Part shown: positions 1 through 8,126 of the stretch, piece after piece
Layout of the letters: every line of letters begins with the position of its first letter
Numbering within the stretch: position 1 is the stretch's first letter
Assembly (NCBI GenBank): GCA_045535305.1
Contig: JAZSLJ010000086.1
Location: forward strand, 1-27,159
DNA: 27,159 bases
From: UBA1081 sp045535305
Lineage (GTDB): Bacteria > Bacillota > Clostridia > Oscillospirales > Acutalibacteraceae
Direction: 5' to 3'
Program-made: the position numbers and the translations under genes
The notes under the pieces: generated by a model
Databases searched by the model: none
Seen by the model: the letters and a program-made list of their open reading frames with translations, nothing else
Told to the model about the DNA's origin: nothing

Positions 1-1479
1 AACTATATCTCCCCTGCCGATTCCTTTTTCAATGAGTGAATGGGCTATTCTGTTTGCTTCACTGTTCAGCTGCTCATATGTCAGTTCTTTATCATCGGCT
101 GTTACTGCAACTTTGTCCGGATTTTCTGCCGCCTGTGCCTCAATCAGCTCTTGCACACTCTTGTTTCTGGGATAGGTTGTTGCGGTGTTGTTAAACAGTT
201 TTAACTGTTCAAGTGTTTCTGCAACCGTTTTTTCTGAAAACAATGGTATAGCACTTATCAAAATATCAGCATTATCAATTACAAAAGCGGCAATGTGCAA
301 AATGGAATCCATCATCTGACGTATATCACGTTCTTTAAAGAAAGCTGTTCTGTAACGTATTTTTAATTGATGACGATCGTTGCCGAAGTTTAACAAATGT
401 ATCTCCAACGGAGTTGTACTTACGTCGGAATACTGAAAACGCACATCATAAGCTTCGTTATGGGGAAGGTCTTCATAATCCACAGTAATATCAAAAAGTT
501 GGTTGACGGAAAAATCGTTTACGTTTAAAAGTGCTCTGATATCATTTTGAGTGAATTTTTGATGACGGAAAAGATTCATCTGTGAATCTTCAATTCTATG
601 TGCATGAGCAAGAAATGATTCGGACTGAATATTAACAACAAGGGGGATTATATGCATATACAACCCAACTGTATTCAGTTCTGCCTGTGTAAGTCGGTTC
701 AGAACAGGCACACCCATTGTAAAATTATCCAATTCAAAGTAACGATGGACATATGTTGCATAAACCGTGTTGAAGAAAGTAGCGGGAGAAATATTACTCT
801 CTTTACAGAATACTTTTATTTTTTCAAAAAATTCAGACGTAATTTCACAGTTTTCTTCGGATACACTATAATCTAACTGCTTTTCACGAGCTAAACCCAG
901 ACTGCAAACCGGTTCGGAAGAAAACTGTTCTTTCCAGAATTTTTTATCAAGTTCAAATCGTTTTGACTGCTTATGCTTTTCCTCTTTTTCGATATACTCC
1001 TGATAAGATTGGCAGGCTGAAGGTACATAGTTTGTATCCTGCAGATAGCGATTAATATGATCAGCCATAACTGCGGCACTATATCCGTCAACAACCATGT
1101 GGTTTGCACAAATCATCACACCGGAAGAAACAGGCGTTTGAAAAATTGCACATTTAACCAGAATACCGTAAGCATCCATCGGTTGATTTACAAAGTTTTT
1201 TGCGGCCTCCATTAATTCCTCATCGGAAGAAAACTGAAAGAAGGGAAATTTTTGATATTCAAAATCTGACAGAAACATAACCGGACCGTTGTCGGTTTCT
1301 TTCATTTTAACGCGAAGACTGTCATTGACCTTCACAAGATTGTTGTACGCATCATTCAACTGCTCATAGGTATAGATTTCAGGAAACACCTGCACTACAC
1401 CCTGATTCCATATATGGTCATCAAGCGTGAGATTTTTTGTATAGAAAGTCATTTGAGATGAGGTAAGCCTAAATTCCAC
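1..1479 (-). CDS. Non-ribosomal peptide synthetase, N-terminal part (C domain, then start of A domain), truncated by window edge
   Basis: The frame stays open for 493 codons from a GTG start to the left edge, so the gene is partial. AGGAGG lies 8 bases upstream of the GTG; an in-frame ATG ten codons in is the alternative start. Residues about 1-435 read as a condensation domain, which forms the amide bond between an upstream acyl group and the amino acid loaded by the next domain. The active-site motif is NHMVVDG (residues 126-132): the catalytic second His (H127) and the Asp-Gly are kept, while the first His is Asn. A VGLYMHIIPL segment matches the later C-domain core. From about residue 455 the sequence (NPDKVAVTADD, LTYEQLNSEANRIA) is the beginning of an adenylation domain. 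Starting with a C domain fits a starter or N-acylating module. It is divergent from the acyl ligase and ACP genes. The product is unknown. Confidence 0.9.
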   Translation of the reverse strand, partial: MEFRLTSSQMTFYTKNLTLDDHIWNQGVVQVFPEIYTYEQLNDAYNNLVKVNDSLRVKMKETDNGPVMFLSDFEYQKFPFFQFSSDEELMEAAKNFVNQPMDAYGILVKCAIFQTPVSSGVMICANHMVVDGYSAAVMADHINRYLQDTNYVPSACQSYQEYIEKEEKHKQSKRFELDKKFWKEQFSSEPVCSLGLAREKQLDYSVSEENCEITSEFFEKIKVFCKESNISPATFFNTVYATYVHRYFELDNFTMGVPVLNRLTQAELNTVGLYMHIIPLVVNIQSESFLAHAHRIEDSQMNLFRHQKFTQNDIRALLNVNDFSVNQLFDITVDYEDLPHNEAYDVRFQYSDVSTTPLEIHLLNFGNDRHQLKIRYRTAFFKERDIRQMMDSILHIAAFVIDNADILISAIPLFSEKTVAETLEQLKLFNNTATTYPRNKSVQELIEAQAAENPDKVAVTADDKELTYEQLNSEANRIAHSLIEKGIGRGDIV

Positions 1480-1516
1480 TACAATTTCCTCCTAATGAAT
1501 GATTTAATATTATATT

Positions 1517-1545
1517 ATTATATTATATTAATATATTAATGTCAA
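1517..1545 (-). promoter_or_regulatory. Consensus sigma-A promoter for the NRPS gene
   Basis: On the minus strand TTGACA (1545-1540) is followed by a 17-base spacer and TATAAT (1522-1517), a perfect match to the vegetative consensus. The expected start near 1510 gives a leader of about 30 bases containing the AGGAGG site at 1493-1488. The spacer is almost pure A/T. Confidence 0.85.
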
Positions 1546-1582
1546 GAAAAGAGGATTTTTTCAATAATTTGTGAAAAAAGCA

Positions 1583-1611
1583 TTGAAAAAACTCTAATTT
1601 GCGTATATAAT
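1583..1611 (+). promoter_or_regulatory. Sigma-A promoter for the acyl ligase-ACP operon
   Basis: TTGAAA (1583-1588), a 17-base spacer and TATAAT (1606-1611). The expected start near 1617 leaves a leader of only about 15 bases, with the SD GAGAGGTG (1616-1623) at or near its 5' end. The promoter lies back to back with the NRPS promoter, with about 37 bases between the -35 boxes. Confidence 0.75.
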
Positions 1612-1631
1612 TATTGAGAGGTGAAATGCAC

Positions 1632-3347
1632 ATGAAAAGAACCCCTAATATATGGAGCGAACACCACGGAAAAGACAATTTCATAGACGAATACCCTGAT
1701 TTTTCGTTCTTCACACTTTTACAGAAAACCGCACAAAGACATCCTGACTATACAGCCTTGGAATTTCAGGGAAAAAAAACATCTTTTTCAGAAATGATTG
1801 TTCAGATTGAATTGATAGCCCAATCTCTTCTGGCAAGCGGAATTAAAAAAGGTGATTATATTTCTATTGTTGCGCCCAACACACCACAAGCACTCTGCAT
1901 GGCTTATGCTGTAAATCGCATCGGTGCGATTGCAAACATGATTCATCCCTTACTTTCAACCGGTGAAATCAAGCAATTTGTAGAAAATGTTGACAGTGCT
2001 GCTATTCTTACATTTGATATGGTATATCCGAAATTTGCAGACATCGAGTGGAATACTTCACGCAAGCCTCTAATGATTATTGCCCGCATTGTTGATGCAC
2101 TTCCTTTTTACTTAAAGTCTATATACTCTGCAAAAAATAAGCTTAACATCAGATTCAATCCGTCTCACAACATAATTTATTGGAATGATTTCCTTAAAAA
2201 CGGAAAAACAAGAAAACAACCCCTTGCTCCCGACGACGGCAAAGGTGATGACGTTGCAATTATACTTTATAGCGGCGGAACAACAGGTTTGCCAAAAGGA
2301 GTAATGATTCAGAACCGTGCATTTAATGCTATGGCTATTCAGTCCTCAGAAATTAAACCTCTCGATACTGCTGACACTGCAGGAAAAAAAGTTCTTGCAC
2401 TTATGCCGTTATTTCACGGTTTTGGATTTGCAATGTGCATGCACGTAATGCTTTCTTTCGGTTGCCATATTTTCCTTCTGCCGAAATTCGACTATCAGGC
2501 TTGTTCAAAACTGATTTTCAAGAAAAAAATCAATTACATCTATGCAGTCCCTGCTTTGTTTGAAGCATTAGTAAGAACGGAAGAAATTGAAAAAGCAGAT
2601 CTTTCTTTCATGGAAATGGTTGCTTTTTCAGGTGATAAATGTGACCAAAAGATCATAAACCGTATGAATAAATATCTGAAAAAAGGCAACTCCAAGGCTC
2701 GTATGATGGAAGCCTACGGTCTTACGGAAAGCCTTTCAGGCGTATGCATTAACCCCTTCTTTGCAATGCGAGAAGGCAGTACCGGTATTCCTTTCCCCGA
2801 CAATGAAATAAAAATCGTTAAGATCGGAACACAAGAAACCCTTCCCGCAGGAGAAGACGGTGAAATCTGCGTAACAGGTCCCACGCTTATGAAGGGTTAT
2901 TATAAAAACGAAATCGAAACTGCTAATGCATTACAAAAACATGCAGACGGAAAAACCTGGTTGCATACGGGTGATATCGGCTGCGTGGATGAAGACGGTT
3001 ATGTCTATTATCGTCAAAGACATTCCAGAATGATTATTTTGGCAGGTTATAATGTATATCCTACACAGATTGAAAATGTTATTAACCAGTGTAACGGGGT
3101 AACAACATCATGTGTAATCGGTGTTACCGGCAGAGGTTCAGGTCTGCGTATTGTTGCAGTTGTTCAGCCCACAAGTATGGATATCAACCTTGATGCACTT
3201 CGCAAGCAGATTTTAAACGTCTGCGAAAAGAATGTTGCCGATTATGCTATGCCGAAGGAGATCATTTTTAAAGAAAACTTACCAAAAACAGCTATGGGTA
3301 AAGTCAGTTTCAAAAAACTTGTTGAAGAAATGGAGAAAAAGAACTAA
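1632..3347 (+). CDS. AMP-forming acyl ligase (fatty acyl-CoA/acyl-ACP synthetase family)
   Basis: This 571-residue member of the ANL adenylating superfamily activates a carboxylic acid with ATP and passes it to a thiol. The core motifs are visible in order: SGGTTGLPKG from residue 214 (phosphate-binding loop), AYGLTE, WLHTGDIG, the hinge and substrate region DEDGYVYYRQRHSRMIILAGYNVYP, and PKTAMGK with the catalytic Lys at 557. I chose the ATG at 1632 because GAGAGGTG ends 8 bases upstream; TTG at 1614 and ATG at 1626 are in frame but lie inside or too close to that site. An ACP gene follows 2 bases after the stop, so the acceptor is more likely the ACP than CoA. I see no obvious FAAL-type insertion after AYGLTE, so CoA ligase activity stays possible. 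It probably provides the acyl starter for the divergent NRPS. Confidence 0.85.
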   Translation: MKRTPNIWSEHHGKDNFIDEYPDFSFFTLLQKTAQRHPDYTALEFQGKKTSFSEMIVQIELIAQSLLASGIKKGDYISIVAPNTPQALCMAYAVNRIGAIANMIHPLLSTGEIKQFVENVDSAAILTFDMVYPKFADIEWNTSRKPLMIIARIVDALPFYLKSIYSAKNKLNIRFNPSHNIIYWNDFLKNGKTRKQPLAPDDGKGDDVAIILYSGGTTGLPKGVMIQNRAFNAMAIQSSEIKPLDTADTAGKKVLALMPLFHGFGFAMCMHVMLSFGCHIFLLPKFDYQACSKLIFKKKINYIYAVPALFEALVRTEEIEKADLSFMEMVAFSGDKCDQKIINRMNKYLKKGNSKARMMEAYGLTESLSGVCINPFFAMREGSTGIPFPDNEIKIVKIGTQETLPAGEDGEICVTGPTLMKGYYKNEIETANALQKHADGKTWLHTGDIGCVDEDGYVYYRQRHSRMIILAGYNVYPTQIENVINQCNGVTTSCVIGVTGRGSGLRIVAVVQPTSMDINLDALRKQILNVCEKNVADYAMPKEIIFKENLPKTAMGKVSFKKLVEEMEKKN

Positions 3348-3349
3348 TC

Positions 3350-3577
3350 ATGATAGAACGTATTGAAAAAGTATATTCAGAGGTAACAGGAATATGCGAT
3401 CCAAACTTTACAGCAAAAACAAAAATCAGTAAAATTCCCGGACTTTCTTCTTTAGGTATTGTTCATTTGATTTGCGGACTTGAAGATGAGTTTGATGTTG
3501 AAATTTCAAATTCAGTCATCAAAAAGTTCAAAACAATCGGTGATGTTGTAAACTTCCTTGAAAAAAATATGGAATAA
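3350..3577 (+). CDS. Stand-alone acyl/peptidyl carrier protein
   Basis: This 75-residue acidic protein has the length and layout of an ACP. The helix-II motif is GLSSLGIVHLICGLEDEFDVEI; S34 is the presumed phosphopantetheine-bearing serine, and the region after it (LEDEFDVEI) is typical. The usual Asp before that serine is Ser here. The gene starts 2 bases after the ligase stop with no strong SD of its own (a GGAG lies further upstream inside the ligase end), which suggests translational coupling. A terminator follows, so ligase and ACP form a two-gene operon. I infer that it receives the acyl group from the ligase and presents it to the NRPS condensation domain. It is unlikely to be the housekeeping AcpP, whose motif is DSL. 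Confidence 0.85.
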   Translation: MIERIEKVYSEVTGICDPNFTAKTKISKIPGLSSLGIVHLICGLEDEFDVEISNSVIKKFKTIGDVVNFLEKNME

Positions 3578-3591
3578 TATCAAAAAAAAAT

Positions 3592-3640
3592 AATACAGAG
3601 CCATATGCAGGAACGACTGTATCAGGTTCTGTATTTTTTT
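3592..3640 (+). terminator. Intrinsic terminator of the ligase-ACP operon
   Basis: An 11-bp stem (3592-3602 with 3625-3635, one G-U pair, AATACAGAGCC against GGTTCTGTATT) is followed by a run of T to 3640. It lies 15 bases after the ACP stop. Confidence 0.85.
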
Positions 3641-3658
3641 AATTTAAGTGTGAATACA

Positions 3659-3691
3659 AAGCCTTGCTCTCGTAATATGAGAACAAGGCTT
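3659..3691 (-). terminator. Hairpin ending the ABC exporter operon
   Basis: A 13-base stem with one wobble (3659-3671 with 3679-3691) has a 7-base loop and sits just after the exporter stop on the minus strand. The tract after it is only moderately T-rich (CTTTGTATT), so termination may be partial. Confidence 0.6.
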
Positions 3692-3697
3692 GAATTA

Positions 3698-5485
3698 TTA
3701 TGAAAACTGTGAATTATAGAGTGTGCTGTAAAATCCGCCGAGCTTTATAAGTTCATCATGATTGCCCTGCTCGGTAATTTCACCATCCTTTACAACAAGA
3801 ATTGTGTCCGCATTCTGTATGGTAGATAGTCTGTGAGCGATAACAAAACAGGTTCTTCCCTGCATAAGATCATTCATTGCATCCTGAATCTGAATTTCCG
3901 TTCTTGAGTCAACGTTTGATGTTGCTTCATCAAGAATAAGCATGGGCGCATCGGACAAAAATGCTCTTGCAATAGTTATCAGCTGACGCTGACCTTTGGA
4001 AATATTTACTCCGTCATCGGAAAGAACAGTATTATAACCATCGGGCAGACTCTCTATATAACCGTCAATTCTTGCCGCTTTTGCCGCCGCCTTAACCTCA
4101 TCCATCGTTGCATTTTCTCTGCCGTACACAATATTATCGTAAACCGTACCGTAAAACAGCCACGTATCCTGTAAAACCATAGTAAATGCAAGTCTTAAAT
4201 CGGAGCGTTTGATTTTAAGGGCAGGAATTGAATCTATACGGATTTCGCCCGACTGCGGGTCGTAGAATCTCATAAGAAGATTGATTATAGTGGTTTTTCC
4301 CGCCCCTGTCGGGCCTACGATTGCAACTGTTTTACCCTTTGATGCTGAAACCGAAACATTTTTAAGAATTGTTTTTTCTTCGGTGTATCCGAATGTGATA
4401 TCATCAATACAAACATCACCTTCTACATTTTTCAGTTCCTGTGCATCTTCTTTATCAAGAGGTTCGGGCTCTTCATCCAATATACGAAAAACACGCTCTG
4501 CCGCAGAAAATGCAGACTGAAATTCGTGCAGAATATTTGAGAACTCATTTATAGGCCCTGCAAACTTGCGTGAATACTGAACGAACTGAGCAACGCCGCC
4601 CAAGGAAATAAAGAATACCGAGCCTGCAAGCACTGCTCCGCTTTGAGAATACATATACAGAATTCCGCCGAAAATTGCAACAAGTGCTATTGAAATGTTA
4701 TTTATAAGATTGATTGTGGGGAAAAGCATTGCCGCATTGTATTCAGCTTTATAATATGCATCCATAGCTGATTCGTTTCTGTCATTAAAGCGGTCGGAAA
4801 TAACATCCTGTCTGCCGTATGCCTCAATAGTTCTTGCACCTGACAGCATTTCCTCCGCATAACCGTTAAGCTCGCCGTATTTCTTCGATCTTGCGCGGAA
4901 CAAAGGTCTTACCTTTTTTGAACGGTAACGGGTAAAAAGCACAGAAACAGGTACTGTAAAAACAAATATCAGAATCATCGGCTTTGAAATCTGCAACATA
5001 AAAATAAGAGAACCCACAACCGTATAAACACTGGTCATAACCTGCACAAGGTCATGTGAAAGAGTGCTGTTTATGGTATCAATATCATAAGACAGATGGC
5101 TGATTATATCGCCTGTGGGGTGAGTATCAAAATACCCTACGGGTAAGGTATTCAGCTTTTCAAAAAGCTCTTTTCTCATTTTATAAGTGATTTTCTGGCT
5201 GAGATGAATCATTATAACCGCAAGTACATAAGAAAGAACAGCAGAAAGAGCATAGCAAACTATCATTTTGATAACATTATCCCACACAACGGGGAAATTT
5301 ACGCCCTTTTGTATTTCTATTGCATCTATTGCCGCACCCGAATAGCGCGGACCTAAAAGAGCAAGCTGATTTGACAACAGCGTAAAGATAACAGCAGGTA
5401 TAAACAGATGCCATTGTTTTATAACATATCTGCCGAGCCTCAACATAATGCCTTTGTTGTCCCTTTTTTTAACTGTATTATTCAA
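3698..5485 (-). CDS. ABC exporter subunit with consensus catalytic residues (TMD-NBD fusion)
   Basis: This 595-residue half-transporter has an N-terminal six-helix ABC exporter membrane domain (about 20-330) and a C-terminal ATPase domain. Walker A is GPTGAGKTT (K397). Walker B ends in LDEAT with catalytic E520. The H-loop H551 (IAHRLST) is present. The signature is ISKGQ (495-499) instead of LSGGQ. The start I prefer is TTG at 5485: GGAGGTG lies 6 bases upstream and the TTG overlaps the end of the upstream gene (TTGAATAA). The longer frame from 5542 would overlap the neighbour by 65 bases, and an ATG 13 codons further in is also possible. It is the second gene of the operon and the partner of the next subunit. 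The substrate is unknown; a lipopeptide from the adjacent NRPS region is a guess from position. Confidence 0.9.
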   Translation of the reverse strand: MNNTVKKRDNKGIMLRLGRYVIKQWHLFIPAVIFTLLSNQLALLGPRYSGAAIDAIEIQKGVNFPVVWDNVIKMIVCYALSAVLSYVLAVIMIHLSQKITYKMRKELFEKLNTLPVGYFDTHPTGDIISHLSYDIDTINSTLSHDLVQVMTSVYTVVGSLIFMLQISKPMILIFVFTVPVSVLFTRYRSKKVRPLFRARSKKYGELNGYAEEMLSGARTIEAYGRQDVISDRFNDRNESAMDAYYKAEYNAAMLFPTINLINNISIALVAIFGGILYMYSQSGAVLAGSVFFISLGGVAQFVQYSRKFAGPINEFSNILHEFQSAFSAAERVFRILDEEPEPLDKEDAQELKNVEGDVCIDDITFGYTEEKTILKNVSVSASKGKTVAIVGPTGAGKTTIINLLMRFYDPQSGEIRIDSIPALKIKRSDLRLAFTMVLQDTWLFYGTVYDNIVYGRENATMDEVKAAAKAARIDGYIESLPDGYNTVLSDDGVNISKGQRQLITIARAFLSDAPMLILDEATSNVDSRTEIQIQDAMNDLMQGRTCFVIAHRLSTIQNADTILVVKDGEITEQGNHDELIKLGGFYSTLYNSQFS

Positions 5486-7193
5486 CAAAAGCACCTCCCA
5501 TCTGCGACTGACTGATTTCTGCGTATTCAATGCAGTTTTCAAGCAGCCATTCGTGCTTGCCGTGCCCTATAACTTTACCCTCATCAATAACGATTATCTG
5601 GTCGCAATTTTTAACGGAGCTGACTCGCTGTGCAACTGTAATAACGGTAGAGCATGACATATTTTCATCAAGAGCCTTGCGAAGATTTGCATCTGTTTTA
5701 TAGTCAAGTGCTGATGATGAATCATCAAGAATGAGAATTTCGGGATTTGACGCTATTGCTCGGGCTATAAGAACTCTCTGCCGCTGACCGCCCGAAAGAT
5801 TGGTGCCCTTTGATGAAAGCATATGAGAATAACCGTCGGCGGTTGCAGTAATAAAATCATGAGCTTGTGCTGTTTTTGCGGCACGGATAACAGCATCTTC
5901 CGCAATATCTCTGCCGAAACGGATATTTTCCTCAACTGTGTCTGCATAGATAAAACCGTTCTGCAATGAAACACCGAACATTGAGGTAAGCTCCTGACGG
6001 CTGTAAGAGGTTATATTTCTGCCGTTCAATCTTATTTCACCCGAATCGGGCTCATAAAATCTGAGCAACAGCTTGATAAGAGTTGATTTGCCGCTGCCTG
6101 TTGCACCTATAATTCCGAGTCTTTCACCTTTTTTTAAAGAAAATGATATATTACTCAGATTCTGCTTTTTACCGAGATACGAAAATGATACATTATCAAA
6201 CACAATATGATACTTATCGGTTGATGATGTATCTTCCGTTATATTATATTTATCGGGAGTATCAAGCACCTCGGCAATTCGGTTTGCGGAAGCGGCACAT
6301 TTCGTATACATTACAAACATTCTTGAAATTGACATCATAGCCATTGAAATGAGTGTAAAATACTGCATAAAAGCAATAACTGTTGCAGGTGAAGACAGTC
6401 CCTTTGAAACTCTTACTGCCGCAACGGCAATAACTGCCGCAATGCCGAGATTCATAAGCAGAGTCATTACAGGGTTGACTATTCCCATAACCGTACCTGC
6501 GTGTTTTTCCTGCTTTGAAAGCTCGGAATTAACTTTATCATAACGGCGGTTTTCATGCTCATTTTTTGAAAGAGCTTTGATAACTCTTATGCCCTGTACG
6601 TCTTCCCTTGCGACTCTTACCATTCCGTCTACAGATTTTTGCACCTTTGTATAAAGAGGGACACCCTTGCGTGAAATGCCGTAAACAGTTATAAAAATAA
6701 CAGGCAAGGTTGCAATCATAACAAGTGCAAGTGCGCTGTCCATTACAAGTGTAAGTGCGATTCCGCCTATAAGCAGAATCGGTGCTCTTACACCCATTCT
6801 CTGCATCATACCGATGAAATTATGAACGTTATATGTATCGGTTGTTATACGGGATTCAAGGGACGGTATTGTAAAAGAATCTGTATCGGCAGAAGAAAGA
6901 TACAGCGTTTTTGTAAAAAGCTCTTTTCGCATAGCTTTTGAAAAATTGGTTGTAACTCTTGCCGCCATACGGTTTGCAATAATGTTACCCAGACATGCAA
7001 TAATGCTGAATATCACCATGATTACACCGTAAAACACGATTTTGCTCACATTCATTTCGGCTATAACATTTTCCAGAATGTGCGTTAAAATATAGGGCAG
7101 AATAAGCTCTGCCATTGTGCCTGTTACCTTTATTGAAAAACCCACAAGCATCCGCAGGCGGAAAGGCTTGAGATAAGCTAAAATTCTTTTCAT
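5478..7193 (-). CDS. ABC exporter subunit with degenerate catalytic site (TMD-NBD fusion)
   Basis: This 571-residue half-transporter has the same build as its partner. Walker A is GATGSGKST (K369) and the signature is the canonical LSGGQ (466-470). Walker B ends in LDDSS, with Asp at 491 where the catalytic Glu should be, and the H-loop His is Gln (Q522, VAQRVSS). These are the marks of the non-catalytic half of heterodimeric exporters such as TM287/288 and BmrCD. The start at 7193 (MKRILAYLKP) has GAGG 6 bases upstream; the frame extends to 7226 without a good SD. It is first in the operon, has a perfect promoter upstream and overlaps the start of its partner, so the two are probably made at equal levels. 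Confidence 0.9.
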   Translation of the reverse strand: MKRILAYLKPFRLRMLVGFSIKVTGTMAELILPYILTHILENVIAEMNVSKIVFYGVIMVIFSIIACLGNIIANRMAARVTTNFSKAMRKELFTKTLYLSSADTDSFTIPSLESRITTDTYNVHNFIGMMQRMGVRAPILLIGGIALTLVMDSALALVMIATLPVIFITVYGISRKGVPLYTKVQKSVDGMVRVAREDVQGIRVIKALSKNEHENRRYDKVNSELSKQEKHAGTVMGIVNPVMTLLMNLGIAAVIAVAAVRVSKGLSSPATVIAFMQYFTLISMAMMSISRMFVMYTKCAASANRIAEVLDTPDKYNITEDTSSTDKYHIVFDNVSFSYLGKKQNLSNISFSLKKGERLGIIGATGSGKSTLIKLLLRFYEPDSGEIRLNGRNITSYSRQELTSMFGVSLQNGFIYADTVEENIRFGRDIAEDAVIRAAKTAQAHDFITATADGYSHMLSSKGTNLSGGQRQRVLIARAIASNPEILILDDSSSALDYKTDANLRKALDENMSCSTVITVAQRVSSVKNCDQIIVIDEGKVIGHGKHEWLLENCIEYAEISQSQMGGAFVE

Positions 7194-7263
7194 TTTAAAC
7201 CTCACGAACCGATTTATTACATACAAAACAAATAAGATTATAGTATTAATTACCTACACGCTG

Positions 7264-7292
7264 ATTATACAGTTTTTTGTTTTTCGTGTCAA
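7264..7292 (-). promoter_or_regulatory. Consensus sigma-A promoter for the ABC exporter operon
   Basis: On the minus strand TTGACA (7292-7287), 17 bases, TATAAT (7269-7264): a perfect consensus. The leader is about 64 bases from the expected start near 7257 to the ATG at 7193. I see no clear operator. Confidence 0.85.
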
Positions 7293-7344
7293 GAAATAAC
7301 GCATATGTACAAATTCAGAACATATTTTTTATTGGTTTTACTGA

Positions 7345-7373
7345 TTGAACAAATAAAGCAATAATGCTATACT
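7345..7373 (+). promoter_or_regulatory. Sigma-A promoter for the acetyltransferase gene
   Basis: TTGAAC (7345-7350), 17 bases, TATACT (7368-7373). The SD AAGGAG (7391-7396) lies 7 bases before the ATG at 7404. Confidence 0.7.
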
Positions 7374-7403
7374 GGATTATAGTACCTATAAAGGAGAACA
7401 GCC

Positions 7404-8039
7404 ATGAAAGAAGAAGATAAAATAAAAGAAGGTATTTTGTTCTGGCCCGGAGATCCGGAATTGAAAGCCATCAAGCTTCGCACTCACAATCTGAATATTG
7501 ATTACAACAAAACCTATGAGGATGAAACCGAAAAGAGAGCCGAAATCATTAAAGAAATTCTCGGCGAATCGGGTACCGGTACATTTTTTCAGGGGCCGAT
7601 TACTTTTCATTACGGCATACATACCAGAGTGGGCAACAACTGTTTTTTCAATTTTAACATTACAATACAGGACGATGCTGAGGTTACAATAGGCAATAAT
7701 TGCAATTTCGGCCCGAATGTAACTATTGTTACGCCCATACATCCGATGATTGCAAAAGAGAGAAATGAAATTCTTTGTGCAGACGGAGTAAAACGCCGTC
7801 TTTGTTATGCAAAGCCCGTACACATCGGCAACAACTGCTGGTTCGGTGCAAATGTTGTTGTGTGCCCCGGTGTTACAATCGGTGATAACTGCGTAATCGG
7901 TGCAGGAAGTGTTGTAGTTAAAGACATCCCCGCAAACTCTTTTGCGGCAGGTAATCCTTGCCGAGTTATCCGCGAAATTACCGAAGCAGACAGCATGATG
8001 CACAAACCCGATATTCTTGCCGACAATACCGTAATTTGA
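7404..8039 (+). CDS. Hexapeptide-repeat O-acetyltransferase (maltose/galactoside acetyltransferase family)
   Basis: This 211-residue protein resembles the Maa/LacA/NodL family, which moves acetyl from acetyl-CoA to a sugar hydroxyl. The N-terminal helical segment (MKEEDKIKEGILFWPGDPEL) matches the family's Mac domain. Left-handed beta-helix repeats run from about residue 62 to 200, including VTIGNNCNFGPNVTI, VHIGNNCWFGANVVV and VTIGDNCVIGAGSVV. H113 in TPIHPM is the expected catalytic His. It ends with AGNPCRVIREI, the usual family end. The gene is monocistronic with its own promoter and lies next to a sugar transporter and a glycosidase, which suits a role in acetylating surplus sugars or glycans. 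The exact acceptor cannot be read from sequence. Confidence 0.9.
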   Translation: MKEEDKIKEGILFWPGDPELKAIKLRTHNLNIDYNKTYEDETEKRAEIIKEILGESGTGTFFQGPITFHYGIHTRVGNNCFFNFNITIQDDAEVTIGNNCNFGPNVTIVTPIHPMIAKERNEILCADGVKRRLCYAKPVHIGNNCWFGANVVVCPGVTIGDNCVIGAGSVVVKDIPANSFAAGNPCRVIREITEADSMMHKPDILADNTVI

Positions 8040-8077
8040 GATTTGTATATTAAAAAAATCCAAGTTTAATGTAATTA

Positions 8078-8106
8078 TTTACATAAGAGAAATACTGTGT
8101 TATACT
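8078..8106 (+). promoter_or_regulatory. Sigma-A promoter for the sugar transporter operon
   Basis: TTTACA (8078-8083), 17 bases, TATACT (8101-8106). The GTG at 8097 that could open a longer reading frame lies inside this promoter, which supports the start at 8127. The predicted leader is only about 14 bases. Confidence 0.7.
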
Positions 8107-8126
8107 TTGATACAGGAGATGATGAA

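Noticed and set aside
652..876. 74-codon plus-strand frame
   Set aside because: Lies antisense to the condensation domain of the NRPS, which accounts for the region fully.
7386..8063. 225-codon open frame on the minus strand opposite the acetyltransferase
   Set aside because: It is a shadow: the plus strand encodes a clear hexapeptide acetyltransferase with promoter and SD, while the minus frame is Cys/Asn-rich, low-quality sequence without SD.
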